DNA of 64,000 nucleotides from Novosphingobium aquimarinum (GCF_009746585.1 NZ_WRPO01000002.1:310001-374000); one strand, 5' to 3'. Shown: positions 52,149 through 62,163, counted from the first letter of the stretch. Numbers and translations are program-made. The notes: a model not told the origin generated them from the letters alone.

Positions 52149-53177
52149 CTAGGCGGTTCCGACCGCCTCTGCAATCGAACCGAACCCGTCGCGCCGCATC
52201 AGCGCCTCCAGCCCCTTGCAGATGCGCCGGGCGATGCCGGGGCCTTCGTAGACCATCGCGCTGTAGAGCTGTACGAGGTTGGCGCCCGCCCGGATCCGTG
52301 CCCAGGCCTCCTCGGCGGTCGCGATGCCGCCAACGCCGATCAGCGGGATGGCACCGCCTGTCGCGCGGCGAAATTCGACGATCCGCTGGTGTGCCAGCGC
52401 GCGCAGCGGCGCGCCAGAAAGTCCGCCCGTCTCACCGGCATGGCGCGAGCGCAGCGGAGGCCGCGAGATCGTCGTGTTGGAAACGATCAGCGCGCCAAGC
52501 GCCTTGTCGAGTGCGATTCGCGTGATCGCGTCGATATCCGCCGGCTCCAAATCGGGCGCGACCTTGAGGAATATCGGGGGGCCGTCCGGCCCGCGCGCCG
52601 CGAGCACTGCATCGAGCAGCGCGGTCAGGGCACCTTCGTCCTGCAGCGCGCGCAGGCCGGGCGTGTTGGGACTGCTGATATTGACCGCGAGATAGCTCGA
52701 AAACGGAGCCATCAGGCGCGTCATCGTCGCATAGTCGGCGATGCGATCCGCGGAGTCCTTGTTGGCGCCGATATTGATGCCGACGATGCCTGGTCGATGG
52801 TGGCGCGCCGCCAGCCGCCGGATCGCGGCCTGGGCTCCACCGTTGTTGAATCCCATGCGATTGATCACCGCCCGGTCCTCGACCAGCCGGAACAGGCGGG
52901 GACGCGGATTGCCCGATTGGGGCAACGGCGTGAGCGAGCCCACTTCGGCGAATCCGAAGCCCAATCCGAGTAGCGAATCAGGGACTTCGCCGTCTTTGTC
53001 GAAACCCGCGGCCATTCCGACCGGGTTGGGAAACGCGATTCCCGCAACCACGCTGGACAAGGGTCCCCCGGGCCTTGCCGGCCGTCGCGGCATGATCTTG
53101 AGGCTCGCCAGCGCGAGGCCGTGCGACCGTTCGGGGTCGAGTTTGAAAAGGGGCGATCGAAGCAGGCGATAAATCAT
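52149..53177 (-). CDS. pyrD: Dihydroorotate dehydrogenase, quinone-dependent (class 2)
   Basis: A 342-residue FMN enzyme of pyrimidine synthesis, oxidising dihydroorotate with ubiquinone. The amphipathic membrane-associating N-terminal helices (LLRSPLFKLDPERSHGLAL) mark class 2. FPNPVGMAAGFDKDGE, RLVEDRAVINRMGFNNGGAQ, VNISSPNTPGLRALQ (catalytic serine) and LIGVGGIATAEEAWARIRAGA complete it. Length is typical (about 340). An inverted repeat overlaps its leader just before the ATG. Confidence 0.96.
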   Translation of the reverse strand: MIYRLLRSPLFKLDPERSHGLALASLKIMPRRPARPGGPLSSVVAGIAFPNPVGMAAGFDKDGEVPDSLLGLGFGFAEVGSLTPLPQSGNPRPRLFRLVEDRAVINRMGFNNGGAQAAIRRLAARHHRPGIVGINIGANKDSADRIADYATMTRLMAPFSSYLAVNISSPNTPGLRALQDEGALTALLDAVLAARGPDGPPIFLKVAPDLEPADIDAITRIALDKALGALIVSNTTISRPPLRSRHAGETGGLSGAPLRALAHQRIVEFRRATGGAIPLIGVGGIATAEEAWARIRAGANLVQLYSAMVYEGPGIARRICKGLEALMRRDGFGSIAEAVGTA

Positions 53178-53192
53178 TAGGACTGTGTCCTA
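53178..53192. promoter_or_regulatory. Inverted repeat in the pyrD leader
   Basis: TAGGAC-TGT-GTCCTA, a perfect 6-bp inverted repeat, ends directly before the pyrD ATG (53177) and covers the AGGAC that is the likely ribosome site on the minus strand. It could fold over that site. Confidence 0.45.
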
Positions 53193-53560
53193 GGCGCAAC
53201 GTTCGATGATCTCAACGGGCCCGACACATCGCTGTTCTTGCGCCACTACCTGCAAAACCGAGTTTGAAATGACGCGGGTGTCGCTTTTTTACAATTCTTT
53301 TTGGGGTTTCACCAATATCCCCCCGCTCGCGACCCGAAGGGCTCGTCGCGATTTCGCACGAGTTCTTACACCTGGCGGCTCTTCGCGCTTTGCGAGGGGT
53401 CGCCTTTTTTCTTGTCACAAGGACAAGACGGACACGTGCGCGTGGGGGCCGCGCCGTGCCGCAAAGCGCCGAAACGCGCCTTGCAACACCCGAGCTGCCT
53501 CCCTAAGTGAAATCGGAACAAATTGATCTGATTTGAACTGCGACGGGAAAAGCACCTCCG
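53193..53560. other. pyrD-suf intergenic region without recognisable gene
   Basis: About 370 bases with no supported coding sequence; short frames here lack ribosome sites and coding bias. The base composition shifts from AT-rich (53260-53330) to mixed. GCGAGGGGTCGC followed by CTTTTTTC (53391-53415) resembles a small terminator-like hairpin on the plus strand, with only a 4-bp stem. The last 60 bases (AT-rich, CAAATTGATCTGATTTGAAC) probably hold the promoter of the suf operon. No classical IscR, Irr or Fur box was found by eye. Confidence 0.5.
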
Positions 53561-53967
53561 ATGCGATTGTCCAGCATGGCCGATTACGCCGTCCTCGTAA
53601 TGGCGGCCGCCGCGCGCCACTGCGGCGGCGCCCGCGTGTCCGCGATGCAACTCGCAGAAGAAACCGGGCTGCCGGTCCCGACGGTGCAGAAGCTGGTTTC
53701 GCGACTGACCGCGGCGGGCCTCTTGCGCTCGACGCGCGGGGCCGGGGGTGGCCTCAAGCTGGCGCGCCCCGCCGCAGCCGTGACGCTGGCGGACATCGTC
53801 GAGGCGGTCGAAGGACCGATCGCCCTGACCGCCTGCGTTCAAGAAGGACGCCATGACTGCACGCTTGAAGAGGCTTGCACTCTGCGCCCGCACTGGCCCC
53901 AGGTGAACGCCGCGATGCGCGGTGCCCTGGCCGGAGTGGCGCTCACCAGCCTCGTCGAGGAGCCAAG

Positions 53968-53971
<4 letters not shown>
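53561..53971 (+). CDS. Rrf2 family SUF-operon regulator
   Basis: A 136-residue Rrf2 winged helix protein. [44 protein letters not shown] and [14 protein letters not shown] form the DNA-binding part. Three cysteines near the C-terminus ([17 protein letters not shown], about 91, 100, 106) can ligate an Fe-S cluster as in IscR. As the first gene of the suf operon, it probably senses Fe-S status and controls the operon. The sufB ATG overlaps its stop (ATGA), so it is translated together with sufB. Confidence 0.93.
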
Positions 53972-55466
<1,495 letters not shown>

Positions 55467-55467
<1 letters not shown>

Positions 55468-55952
55468 TGAGCGAACGCAGAACGCTGGGCGTCAGCCGCG
55501 CCGCCGCGCCGAAGGCGGATGCGCGCGAAGGTTTCGCGCTGACCGGCGCGCGGCTGGACAAGCTCAAGGAACGCGCCCGCGACTTGCGCCGCAATCCCAG
55601 CGACGCGCATCAGGCGCTGTGGGAGCGGTTGTCCGATTCGAAAGTCGGCGGCGTCAAGTTCACGCGGCATGCCGTGGTCGGCTCGGCCATCGCCGATTTC
55701 GCCTGCCCCGCGCGCTGGATCGTCGTCCAGATCAGCCCGGAAGGGATCAACGCCGAAGTCGCCGCGCTGCAGGACCGCAAGTTGACCGACGTCGGAATCC
55801 GGGTGCTGCGCTTCGACGAAGCGCATGTGCTGAGCGACCTCGACGATGTCGTCGCCGCCATCGGCGAAGAAACCAACCAGCCTTTCGACCCGCGCGCCGC
55901 TCGCCGCGGCAGAGCCACGAGCGCGCCCCGTTTCGAGAGCACTGAAGGATGA
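55467..55952 (+). CDS. DUF559 (PD-(D/E)XK endonuclease-fold) protein with degraded active site
   Basis: A 161-residue protein. Residues 40-135 match the DUF559/Vsr-like fold: NPSDAHQALWERL, KVGGVKFTRHAVVGSAIADFACPAR, and GIRVLRFDEAHVLSDLDDVVAAI. The expected catalytic string after the aspartate (E-x-D-G-x-x-H) reads QISPEGIN at 88-95, so the second acid and the histidine are lost while Asp77 stays. It is probably not a working nuclease. It is coupled to sufB (start overlaps stop) and to sufC (four-base overlap), so it is a real gene of the operon. Role unknown. Confidence 0.82.
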
Positions 55953-56698
55953 CCATGCTCCAGATCGACAATCTTCACGCCACCGTCGCCGACAACGCGA
56001 TCCTCAAGGGCCTTTCGCTCACCATCAACGCGGGCGAAGTGCATGCGATCATGGGGCCGAACGGTGCGGGCAAGTCGACGCTCGGCTACACGCTCGGCGG
56101 GCGCCCCGGATATGCGGTGACGCAAGGCTCGGCGACGTTCCTCGGGCAGGACCTGCTCGAGCTTGAACCGCATGAACGCGCGGCGGCGGGGCTGTTTCTC
56201 GGCTTCCAGTATCCGGTCGAGATCCCCGGCGTGTCCTTCGTGCAGTTCCTGCGCGAAGCCGCCAACTCCCAGCGCAAGGGCCGCGGCGAGGAGCCGCTGT
56301 CGGGCGGGGAATTCCTGAAGCTCGCGAAGGAAAAGGCCGCGCTGCTGAAAATGGACATGGACATGCTCAAGCGGTCGGTGAACGTCGGCTTCTCGGGCGG
56401 CGAGAAGAAGCGCGCCGAGATGGTGCAGATGGGCATCCTCGATCCGCGCCTCGCAATTCTCGACGAGACCGATTCCGGGCTCGATATCGATGCGCTGCGC
56501 GTGGTCGGCGAGGGCATCAACACGATCATGCGCAGCCCTGACAAGGCGGTGCTGCTGATCACGCATTACCAGCGCCTCCTCGATGTCGTGCAGCCCGATT
56601 TCGTTCATGTGCTCGCCGGCGGGCGGATCGTCCGCTCTGGCGGGCCGGACCTAGCGCGTCAGCTCGAGGAAGAAGGCTACGAGGCGGTGACCGCATGA
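55949..56698 (+). CDS. sufC: Fe-S cluster assembly ATPase SufC
   Basis: A 249-residue ABC ATPase. Walker A GPNGAGKST at residues 36-44, Q-loop in GLFLGFQYPVEIPG, signature FSGGEKKRAEMVQ, Walker B LAILDETDSGLD and a H-loop in ITHYQRLL. It drives the SufBCD scaffold. The ATG overlaps the preceding DUF559 stop, and its stop overlaps sufD by four bases. Confidence 0.97.
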   Translation: MTMLQIDNLHATVADNAILKGLSLTINAGEVHAIMGPNGAGKSTLGYTLGGRPGYAVTQGSATFLGQDLLELEPHERAAAGLFLGFQYPVEIPGVSFVQFLREAANSQRKGRGEEPLSGGEFLKLAKEKAALLKMDMDMLKRSVNVGFSGGEKKRAEMVQMGILDPRLAILDETDSGLDIDALRVVGEGINTIMRSPDKAVLLITHYQRLLDVVQPDFVHVLAGGRIVRSGGPDLARQLEEEGYEAVTA

Positions 56699-57459
56699 AC
56701 CAGACGGTCACCATTCCCACCACGCGCGACGAGGCCTGGCGTTACGCCGATAGTGCCGCGCTCGCGGCGGCCGATCCCGGCGCTGTCGATGAATGGCGCA
56801 CGTTCAAGATCGAGCCGGGCGGTACGCTGCGCCACCTGGGCGAACCGACGACCGGCGGGATCGAACGCTGGCGGATCGATGTCGGCGCCGGTGGCTGCTA
56901 TGCGCATTTCGCCGTGCTCGATGCCGGGGACTATGCGCGGCGCGAGATCGAAGTGACGCTGGGCGAAGGCGCGAGTTTCGAATTCGGCGGCGTCGTGCTC
57001 GGGACTGGCGAGGCGACGCGGGAGTTCGTGACGCGCGTCATCCATGCCGAGCCGGGGGCAATGTCCAAGCAAGTGGTTCGTGCGGTCGCGGCCGATCGGT
57101 CGGTTGCCAATTTCCTTGGCCGCATCGAAGTCGCCCGCGATGCGCAACAGACCGATGCCGCGCAGAACTTCCGCGCGATCCTGTTGAACGATGGCGCGAC
57201 GGCCAATGCCAAGCCCGAACTCGAGATCTTCGCCGACGACGTCAAATGCGCGCATGGCGCGGCGATTGGCGCGCTCGATGAGGCTGCGGCGTTCTACATG
57301 GCCGCTCGCGGAGTGCCGCCCGAAGAGGCGCGCGCACTTCTCATCCGCGCGTTCATCGCCGATGCCTTCGGGTCCATCGAAGACACCCGCGAGCAGGAGA
57401 CGATGATCTCGCAGGCACTGGCCAGCTACGATCACGCAAGGCTGCGCGCCCATGTCTGA
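56695..57459 (+). CDS. sufD: Fe-S cluster assembly protein SufD
   Basis: A 254-residue SufD, shorter than E. coli SufD (423), mainly in the N-terminal region. The core beta-helix and C-terminal domain are visible: DEAWRYADSAALAAAD near the N-terminus, FLGRIEVARDAQQTDAAQNFRAILL, ANAKPELEIFADDVKCAHGAAIGALDEAAAFYMAARG and EEARALLIRAFIADAF. It pairs with SufB and SufC. Overlaps sufC by four bases and sufS by eight. Confidence 0.95.
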   Translation: MNQTVTIPTTRDEAWRYADSAALAAADPGAVDEWRTFKIEPGGTLRHLGEPTTGGIERWRIDVGAGGCYAHFAVLDAGDYARREIEVTLGEGASFEFGGVVLGTGEATREFVTRVIHAEPGAMSKQVVRAVAADRSVANFLGRIEVARDAQQTDAAQNFRAILLNDGATANAKPELEIFADDVKCAHGAAIGALDEAAAFYMAARGVPPEEARALLIRAFIADAFGSIEDTREQETMISQALASYDHARLRAHV

Positions 57460-58687
57460 TCAGGCCCTCTCCTTGGCTGCGGGGGTGAGCCCCAGGCTGC
57501 GCGAGCAGTTTCCCGGCATGCTGCGTGCCGATGGTTCGCCCTGGCACTATCTCGATACGGCCGCGACGGCGCAAAAGTCGCAGGCCGTGATCGATGCGAC
57601 GGTGCGGGCGATGGGCGATGACTACGCGACCGTGCATCGCGGCGTCTACGCGCGCTCCGCGGACATGACGCTGTCTTACGAAGCCGCGCGGCGCCGCGTG
57701 GCGCAGTTTCTTGGCGGGCGCGAGGACGAGATCGTCTTCACGCGCGGCGCGACCGAAGCGATCAATCTGGTCGCCCAGACCTGGGGCGTCGAAAACCTCA
57801 AGGCGGGCGATCGCATCCTGCTTTCGACGCTCGAGCACCATGCGAACATCGTGCCGTGGCAAATGCTGCGCGAGCGGACCGGCGTCGAAATCGACGTCTG
57901 TCCGCTAACGGAGGACCAACAGATCGATCTTGCTGCGGCGGAGCGTATGCTGACGACCGCGCATAAGTTGGTGGCTCTGGCACATGTTTCGAATGTTCTG
58001 GGCTCAGTGCTCCACGTGGAACATGCGGCGAAGCTGGCCCATGCGGTCGGCGCGAAGCTGCTGGTCGATGGCTGTCAGGCCGCGCCGCGGCTTGCGCTCG
58101 ACATGGCGGCGCTCGATTGCGACTTCTATGTCTTCTCCGCGCACAAGCTCTACGGCCCCACCGGCGTCGGCGCGCTGTGGGCGCGTCGCGAGCTGTTCGA
58201 GGCGATGCCGCCGTGGCAGGGCGGCGGCGCGATGATCGACCGCGTGACTTTCGAAAAGACCACCTATGCCCCGCCGCCGCAGCGGTTCGAAGCCGGGACG
58301 CCGATGATCATCGAGGCGGTCGGACTGGCCGCCGCGATCGACTGGATCGAAGCCATAGGCCTCGACGCCGCCGAAGCGCACGAGCGTCACCTTGCGGGCA
58401 AGCTGCGCGAGGAACTGGGCCGGCGCAACGACGTCACTGTGTTCGGGCCCGCCGACGGCCTGGGCATCGTCAGCTTCGCGCTCGACGGGATTCACCCGCA
58501 TGATGTGGGCACCATTCTCGACGAGGAAGGCGTGGCGATCCGCGCCGGACATCATTGCGCGCAACCCCTGATGGACGCGCTCGGCGTGCCGGCGACGGCG
58601 CGGGCGAGCTTCGGCCTCTACAACGACGAAAGCGATATCGCGGCTCTTCTTGCCGGGATCGATCGCACCAGGAGGATTTTCGGATGA
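57452..58687 (+). CDS. sufS: Cysteine desulfurase SufS
   Basis: A 411-residue PLP enzyme, group II desulfurase. DTAATAQKSQAVI, TRGATEAINLVAQTWG, the PLP lysine Lys232 in FSAHKLYGPTGVGALW, and the persulfide cysteine Cys369 in RAGHHCAQPLMDALG. It provides sulfur to SufBCD. An SufE homologue is not in the window. A parS-like 16-mer (58008-58023) lies in its codons for LHVEH (187-191), a segment not obviously constrained in the family. Overlaps sufD by eight and sufT by four bases. Confidence 0.96.
   Translation: MSDQALSLAAGVSPRLREQFPGMLRADGSPWHYLDTAATAQKSQAVIDATVRAMGDDYATVHRGVYARSADMTLSYEAARRRVAQFLGGREDEIVFTRGATEAINLVAQTWGVENLKAGDRILLSTLEHHANIVPWQMLRERTGVEIDVCPLTEDQQIDLAAAERMLTTAHKLVALAHVSNVLGSVLHVEHAAKLAHAVGAKLLVDGCQAAPRLALDMAALDCDFYVFSAHKLYGPTGVGALWARRELFEAMPPWQGGGAMIDRVTFEKTTYAPPPQRFEAGTPMIIEAVGLAAAIDWIEAIGLDAAEAHERHLAGKLREELGRRNDVTVFGPADGLGIVSFALDGIHPHDVGTILDEEGVAIRAGHHCAQPLMDALGVPATARASFGLYNDESDIAALLAGIDRTRRIFG
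58008..58023. other. parS-like site 4, inside sufS
   Basis: TGCTCCACGTGGAACA matches the parS palindrome with one mismatch, outside the CACGTG core. It is about 46 kb from the par cluster sites and about 37 kb from the predicted origin, within a coding sequence. Confidence 0.6.
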
Positions 58688-59199
58688 ACGACCAGGACCG
58701 CTCCGACAAGCCCGAGACGGTTGCGGCGCCCTCACCTTGGGAGCAGCAGCAGATGGCGGAAAAGCCGCCGCGTGCGCGGGTTTCCGATGCCGAGCTGCCC
58801 GAGGAAAGCGCGAGCGAAAAGCTCGGGCGCAAGCGCGACTATCTCGAAGGCTTCCTTGCCGAAAAGCCCGCGTCGGATGATCCCGGCGAACCGGGCGGCG
58901 CGATCTACGATGGCGTGATCGCGGCGCTCAAGGAGATCTTCGATCCGGAAATTCCCGTGAACATCTACGACCTGGGTCTGATCTACGGCGTGGAAGTCGG
59001 CGAGGATGCCGCGGTCACGGTGATGATGACGCTCACCACGCCGCATTGCCCGGTGGCCGAATCGATGCCCGGCGAAGTGGAACTGCGCGTGGCCGCGGTC
59101 CCCGGCGTGCGCGAGTGCGAAGTCAATCTCGTCTGGGATCCGCCGTGGGACATGGGCAAGATGACCGACGAGGCCCGGCTCGAGCTCGGCATGCTGTGA
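58684..59199 (+). CDS. sufT: SUF system protein SufT (DUF59/MIP18 family)
   Basis: A 171-residue protein. The N-terminal 75 residues are a charged, probably disordered leader (PSPWEQQQMAEKPP). The MIP18/DUF59 domain follows: LKEIFDPEIPVNIYDLGLIYGV, TTPHCPVAESMPGEVELRVAAVPGV and VWDPPWDMGKMTDEARLELGML. The conserved reactive cysteine is in HCPV. SufT helps Fe-S maturation under high demand. It overlaps sufS by four bases and the GNAT gene by one (TGATG). Confidence 0.93.
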   Translation: MNDQDRSDKPETVAAPSPWEQQQMAEKPPRARVSDAELPEESASEKLGRKRDYLEGFLAEKPASDDPGEPGGAIYDGVIAALKEIFDPEIPVNIYDLGLIYGVEVGEDAAVTVMMTLTTPHCPVAESMPGEVELRVAAVPGVRECEVNLVWDPPWDMGKMTDEARLELGML

Positions 59200-59699
59200 T
59201 GGCCAGCGCCGCGCCCACCCTCACGATTACGCTCGCCGACTACGGCAACGCGCGCGATGCCGCCGATCTGGTTGCATTGCTCGATGCCTATTCGCGCGAT
59301 CCGATGGGTGCGGGCGCGCCGCTTGACGAACCGGTACGTGATGTCCTGCCGAAGCGGCTGGCCGCGGTCCCCGGCGCATTCTCGCTGATCGCGCGCGAAG
59401 GCGAGGACGCGGTCGGCCTGGCCAATTGCTTCACGGGGTTTTCGACTTTCGCCGCGCGTCCGCTCGTCAACATTCACGACCTTGCGGTTCTATCGGGACA
59501 TCGCGGCAAGGGGATCGGCCGGCGGCTCATGGCCGCGGTCGATGCCGAAGCCCGCAAGCGCGGGGCCTGCAAGGTCACGCTCGAAGTCCTGACCGGCAAC
59601 CGCACGGCTCAGGCGCTCTACGAAGCCTGCGGTTTCGCCGCCTACGCCCTTGATCCCGAGGCCGGCACGGCCCAATTCTGGGAAAAGAAACTGACATGA
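59199..59699 (+). CDS. GNAT family N-acetyltransferase
   Basis: A 166-residue GNAT enzyme. The acetyl-CoA loop LSGHRGKGIGRRLMAAVDAEA (motif A, about 97-118) and the following EVLTGNRTAQALYEACGF (motif B) are diagnostic. The substrate is unknown. Its ATG overlaps the sufT stop and its stop overlaps the sufA start (four bases), so it is embedded in the operon and cotranslated. A GNAT between sufT and sufA is not a core SUF component; a role in the pathway is only suggested by position. Confidence 0.87.
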   Translation: MASAAPTLTITLADYGNARDAADLVALLDAYSRDPMGAGAPLDEPVRDVLPKRLAAVPGAFSLIAREGEDAVGLANCFTGFSTFAARPLVNIHDLAVLSGHRGKGIGRRLMAAVDAEARKRGACKVTLEVLTGNRTAQALYEACGFAAYALDPEAGTAQFWEKKLT

Positions 59700-60052
59700 C
59701 CGACACCAAGAGCAGAACCCGCCCCGCAGCCGTAACGCTGACGCCATCCGCCGAAGCGCGGATCGCGAAGCTGATGTCGCAGGCGCCCGAAGGCGCGATC
59801 GGCGTGCGCCTTTCGACCCCGCGCCGCGGATGTTCGGGGCTCGCCTACTCGGTCGATTACGTCGAGGCGGAAGACACGTTCGACGAGAAGATCGAAACCC
59901 CCGGCGGCGTGTTCTACATCGACGGCGCGAGCGTGCTCTATCTCGTGGGCAGCGTGATGGACTGGCGCGAGGACGACTTTACCGCCGGCTTCGTGTTCGA
60001 GAATCCCAACGCCACCGGCAGCTGCGGCTGCGGCGAGAGCTTCACCGTCTAA
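59696..60052 (+). CDS. sufA: A-type Fe-S carrier SufA
   Basis: A 118-residue HesB/IscA-fold protein with conserved cysteines in RRGCSGLAYSVDY (about 42-54) and GSCGCGESFTV at the C-terminus. It lies last in the suf operon and overlaps the GNAT gene by four bases. It carries clusters from SufBCD to client proteins; ErpA is encoded elsewhere in the window. The DNA around its stop can fold as a terminator-like hairpin. Confidence 0.94.
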   Translation: MTDTKSRTRPAAVTLTPSAEARIAKLMSQAPEGAIGVRLSTPRRGCSGLAYSVDYVEAEDTFDEKIETPGGVFYIDGASVLYLVGSVMDWREDDFTAGFVFENPNATGSCGCGESFTV

Positions 60053-60063
60053 TCGCTCTTTTT
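60036..60063 (+). terminator. Possible terminator at the end of the suf operon
   Basis: AGAGC (60036-60040) and GCTCT (60055-60059) could pair across a 14-base loop that contains the sufA stop, followed by TTTTTAT. The stem is only five bases, so this is tentative. Confidence 0.35.
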
Positions 60064-60505
60064 ATCGCTGCTTGAGCGCGGCGACGCAGGCGGCTTTATC
60101 GACATTGCGTCCGTCAGAAGCGCGGCGTGCATCGACATATGTCGCCAGCGGCTCGCGCGAGCGGGAACTGGGGTAAAGATAGACGTCGAGCAGGCATGCC
60201 GTGCCTGTGAACTGCAGCTTGCGGGCATCGCCTTCGATCACGTCGAGCCGCGGCGGACCGAACAGCCGCGTCAGCGAGCCGGCGTCGACCCCGACCACGC
60301 CTTCGAGCCCGGGTTCCATCCGGAAGACCGGTTCGCGCAGGGCCTGCTGCACGGGCGGTCGCACCGGCTGACGAACCGGAACGCTGCCACCCGGCGTCGA
60401 TGGCCCCGGCGCGGTCGTCGCGACGCACGCGGCCAGCAGCGGGACCAGCGCGGTGACGCCGAGAACGGCGCGAGCGGGAACGAGGTGGGCGCGGAACGAA
60501 GCCAT
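60062..60505 (-). CDS. Predicted lipoprotein, unknown function
   Basis: A 147-residue protein with a lipobox (VTALVPLLAACV, Cys27) after a basic N-terminus. The mature part opens with a Pro/Val-rich linker (PVRQPVRPPVQQAL), then a compact region with LTRLFGPPRLDVIEGDARKLQF and CLLDVYLYPSSR. The pattern resembles small outer-membrane-associated SmpA/OmlA-like lipoproteins only loosely. The ATG at 60505 is chosen over a longer frame because it starts the signal. It converges with sufA. Function unknown. Confidence 0.75.
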   Translation of the reverse strand: MASFRAHLVPARAVLGVTALVPLLAACVATTAPGPSTPGGSVPVRQPVRPPVQQALREPVFRMEPGLEGVVGVDAGSLTRLFGPPRLDVIEGDARKLQFTGTACLLDVYLYPSSRSREPLATYVDARRASDGRNVDKAACVAALKQR

Positions 60506-60627
60506 ATGTGGCGGGGCCATCGCGCGGGGCGAAGGTGCTGTCAACTCGGCCCGCCTTGCGCCGCGCCAGACGGCACTGTACCTGCGGCAGCGCAGCATCA
60601 GCTCAGATAATCCGGAGACCCTCCCGA

Positions 60628-61623
60628 ATGCCAGATCCCGAATACGACGTCCTCGCCATCGGCAACGCCATCATCGACGTGATCGCGCGCTGCGAAGACG
60701 AAGCGATCGAACGGCTCGGGCTCGCAAAGGGAGGCATGACTCTGATCGACACCGATCGTGCGGTCGAACTGTACGACGCGATGGGCAGCGCGCTCGAGAT
60801 TTCGGGTGGGTCCGCCGCCAACACGCTGGCGGGTCTGGCCGCGCTGGGCGTGAAGTGCGCTTTTGTCGGACAAGTCGCCGACGATCAGCTGGGGGCGATC
60901 TTCGCGCATGACATCCGCGCCGGCGGCATCGACTTCACCGTCCCGGCGCGTGCTGGCGATCCGCCGACGGCGCGCTGCCTGATCTTCGTGACGCCCGATG
61001 GGCAGCGCACGATGAACACCTTTCTGGGCGCTTCGCTGCATTTGCCGCCCGCCTCGGTCAGCGACGAGCAGATCGCCAACGCCGCGGTCCTTTATCTCGA
61101 AGGCTACCTCTGGGATCCCGAGGAACCGCGCGCCGCGATGCGCAAGGCGATCGAGATCGCCCGCGCCGCCGGCCGCAAGGTCGCGTTCACGCCCTCGGAA
61201 TCCTTCGTCATCGAACGCCATGGCGACGATTTCCGCGACCTGATCGCCAAGGGGCAGATCGACATCCTCTTCGCCAACGAGCACGAACTGGCCACGCTCA
61301 CCGGCAAGGACGATTTCGACGATGGCATTGCCGCGATCGCGGACGACGTGCCGGTGCTCGTGATCACGCGTAGCGACAAGGGTGCCGTCGCCGTGTCGAA
61401 TGGCGAGCGCGCGCAAGTGCCGGCGGAGCCGATCGAGAAGGTCGTCGACACGACTGGCGCGGGCGATCTCTTCGCGGCTGGCTTCCTGTACGGCCACGTA
61501 CGTGGGCAATCGTTGGAACAGTGCCTGCGGCTGGGCGCGATCTGCGCCAGCGAGATCATCTCGCACTATGGTGCGCGTGCGGAGGCGAACCTCAAGGCTT
61601 TCGTCGCCGAGAAGGTGGGCTAA
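60628..61623 (+). CDS. PfkB family kinase, adenosine-kinase-like
   Basis: A 331-residue ribokinase-family sugar kinase. YDVLAIGNAIIDVIARCEDE at the N-terminus, EISGGSAANTLAGLAALG (first PfkB signature), and DTTGAGDLFAAGFLYGHV near residue 280 (second signature with the catalytic aspartate). Sequence context is closest to the adenosine kinase group in alphaproteobacteria, but the substrate is not certain. The ATG at 60628 has CCGGAGA upstream. It diverges from the lipoprotein gene. Confidence 0.9.
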   Translation: MPDPEYDVLAIGNAIIDVIARCEDEAIERLGLAKGGMTLIDTDRAVELYDAMGSALEISGGSAANTLAGLAALGVKCAFVGQVADDQLGAIFAHDIRAGGIDFTVPARAGDPPTARCLIFVTPDGQRTMNTFLGASLHLPPASVSDEQIANAAVLYLEGYLWDPEEPRAAMRKAIEIARAAGRKVAFTPSESFVIERHGDDFRDLIAKGQIDILFANEHELATLTGKDDFDDGIAAIADDVPVLVITRSDKGAVAVSNGERAQVPAEPIEKVVDTTGAGDLFAAGFLYGHVRGQSLEQCLRLGAICASEIISHYGARAEANLKAFVAEKVG

Positions 61624-61635
61624 GGGGCGCACCGC

Positions 61636-62157
61636 GTGGCGATGGTCTGGCCCGCTCTGATCGATTTCGAGGCAAGCTGCCTGCCGGAGGACGGCTTTTC
61701 CTATCCGATCGAGGTCGCGCTGGCCCTCGTCGACGGCAGCAGCCGCACCTGGCTCATCAAGCCATCGGAAAAATGGCAATTCTGGACCTGGTCCGACGAG
61801 GCCGAAGCGCTGCACGGCATCAGCCGCGACATGCTCGAGCGCGAGGGGCTGCCCCCCGCGCAAGTGCTTGAGGAAATGAAGGCGATGACCGGCGGACGCA
61901 CGGTCTATGCCGATGCCGATCTTGATGCCTACTGGCTCGAAACCCTCGCCGACGCGGCAGGCGAGCCTATGCCGTTTCCGGTGCATTATCTCGGCGAATA
62001 CATGCTCGAGCAGGGCTGGACGCGCGAGCAAGTGGTCGCGGCGCTCAAGGAGGCGGAGCGCCGCCTGCCGAACCTGCATATTGCGCGCGACGATGCGAGC
62101 CGGCTCGCTCTGACGGTGCGTCTTCTGAAGGAAGCGAACCCGCCCGTCACGCCTTGA
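61636..62157 (+). CDS. DEDD-type 3'-5' exonuclease-like protein
   Basis: A 173-residue protein of the RNase H/exonuclease fold. The first motif PALIDFEASCLPEDGFSYPIEVALAL provides the D-x-E pair; a central ALHGISRDMLEREG matches Exo II-like context; a DADLDAYWLETLAD segment and a late HIARDDASRLALTVRLL supply later acidic residues. It resembles DnaQ-like proteins that may have weak or altered activity. GTG at 61636 has AAGGGG at good distance; ATG two codons later is possible. It follows the PfkB gene by 12 bases. Confidence 0.75.
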   Translation: MAMVWPALIDFEASCLPEDGFSYPIEVALALVDGSSRTWLIKPSEKWQFWTWSDEAEALHGISRDMLEREGLPPAQVLEEMKAMTGGRTVYADADLDAYWLETLADAAGEPMPFPVHYLGEYMLEQGWTREQVVAALKEAERRLPNLHIARDDASRLALTVRLLKEANPPVTP

Positions 62158-62163
62158 GGGGTG

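Noticed and set aside
48497..52174. A 1225-codon open frame on minus that would fuse ggt-overlapping sequence to the acyl-CoA ligase
   Set aside because: Only the part from 50299 downward has protein-like sequence (600-residue ligase with a strong ribosome site); the rest is low-complexity Arg-rich shadow of ggt in another frame.
60598..62079. 493-codon antisense open frame over the PfkB and exonuclease genes
   Set aside because: No recognisable domain; frame is stop-poor because of GC content. The plus-strand genes have clear motifs.
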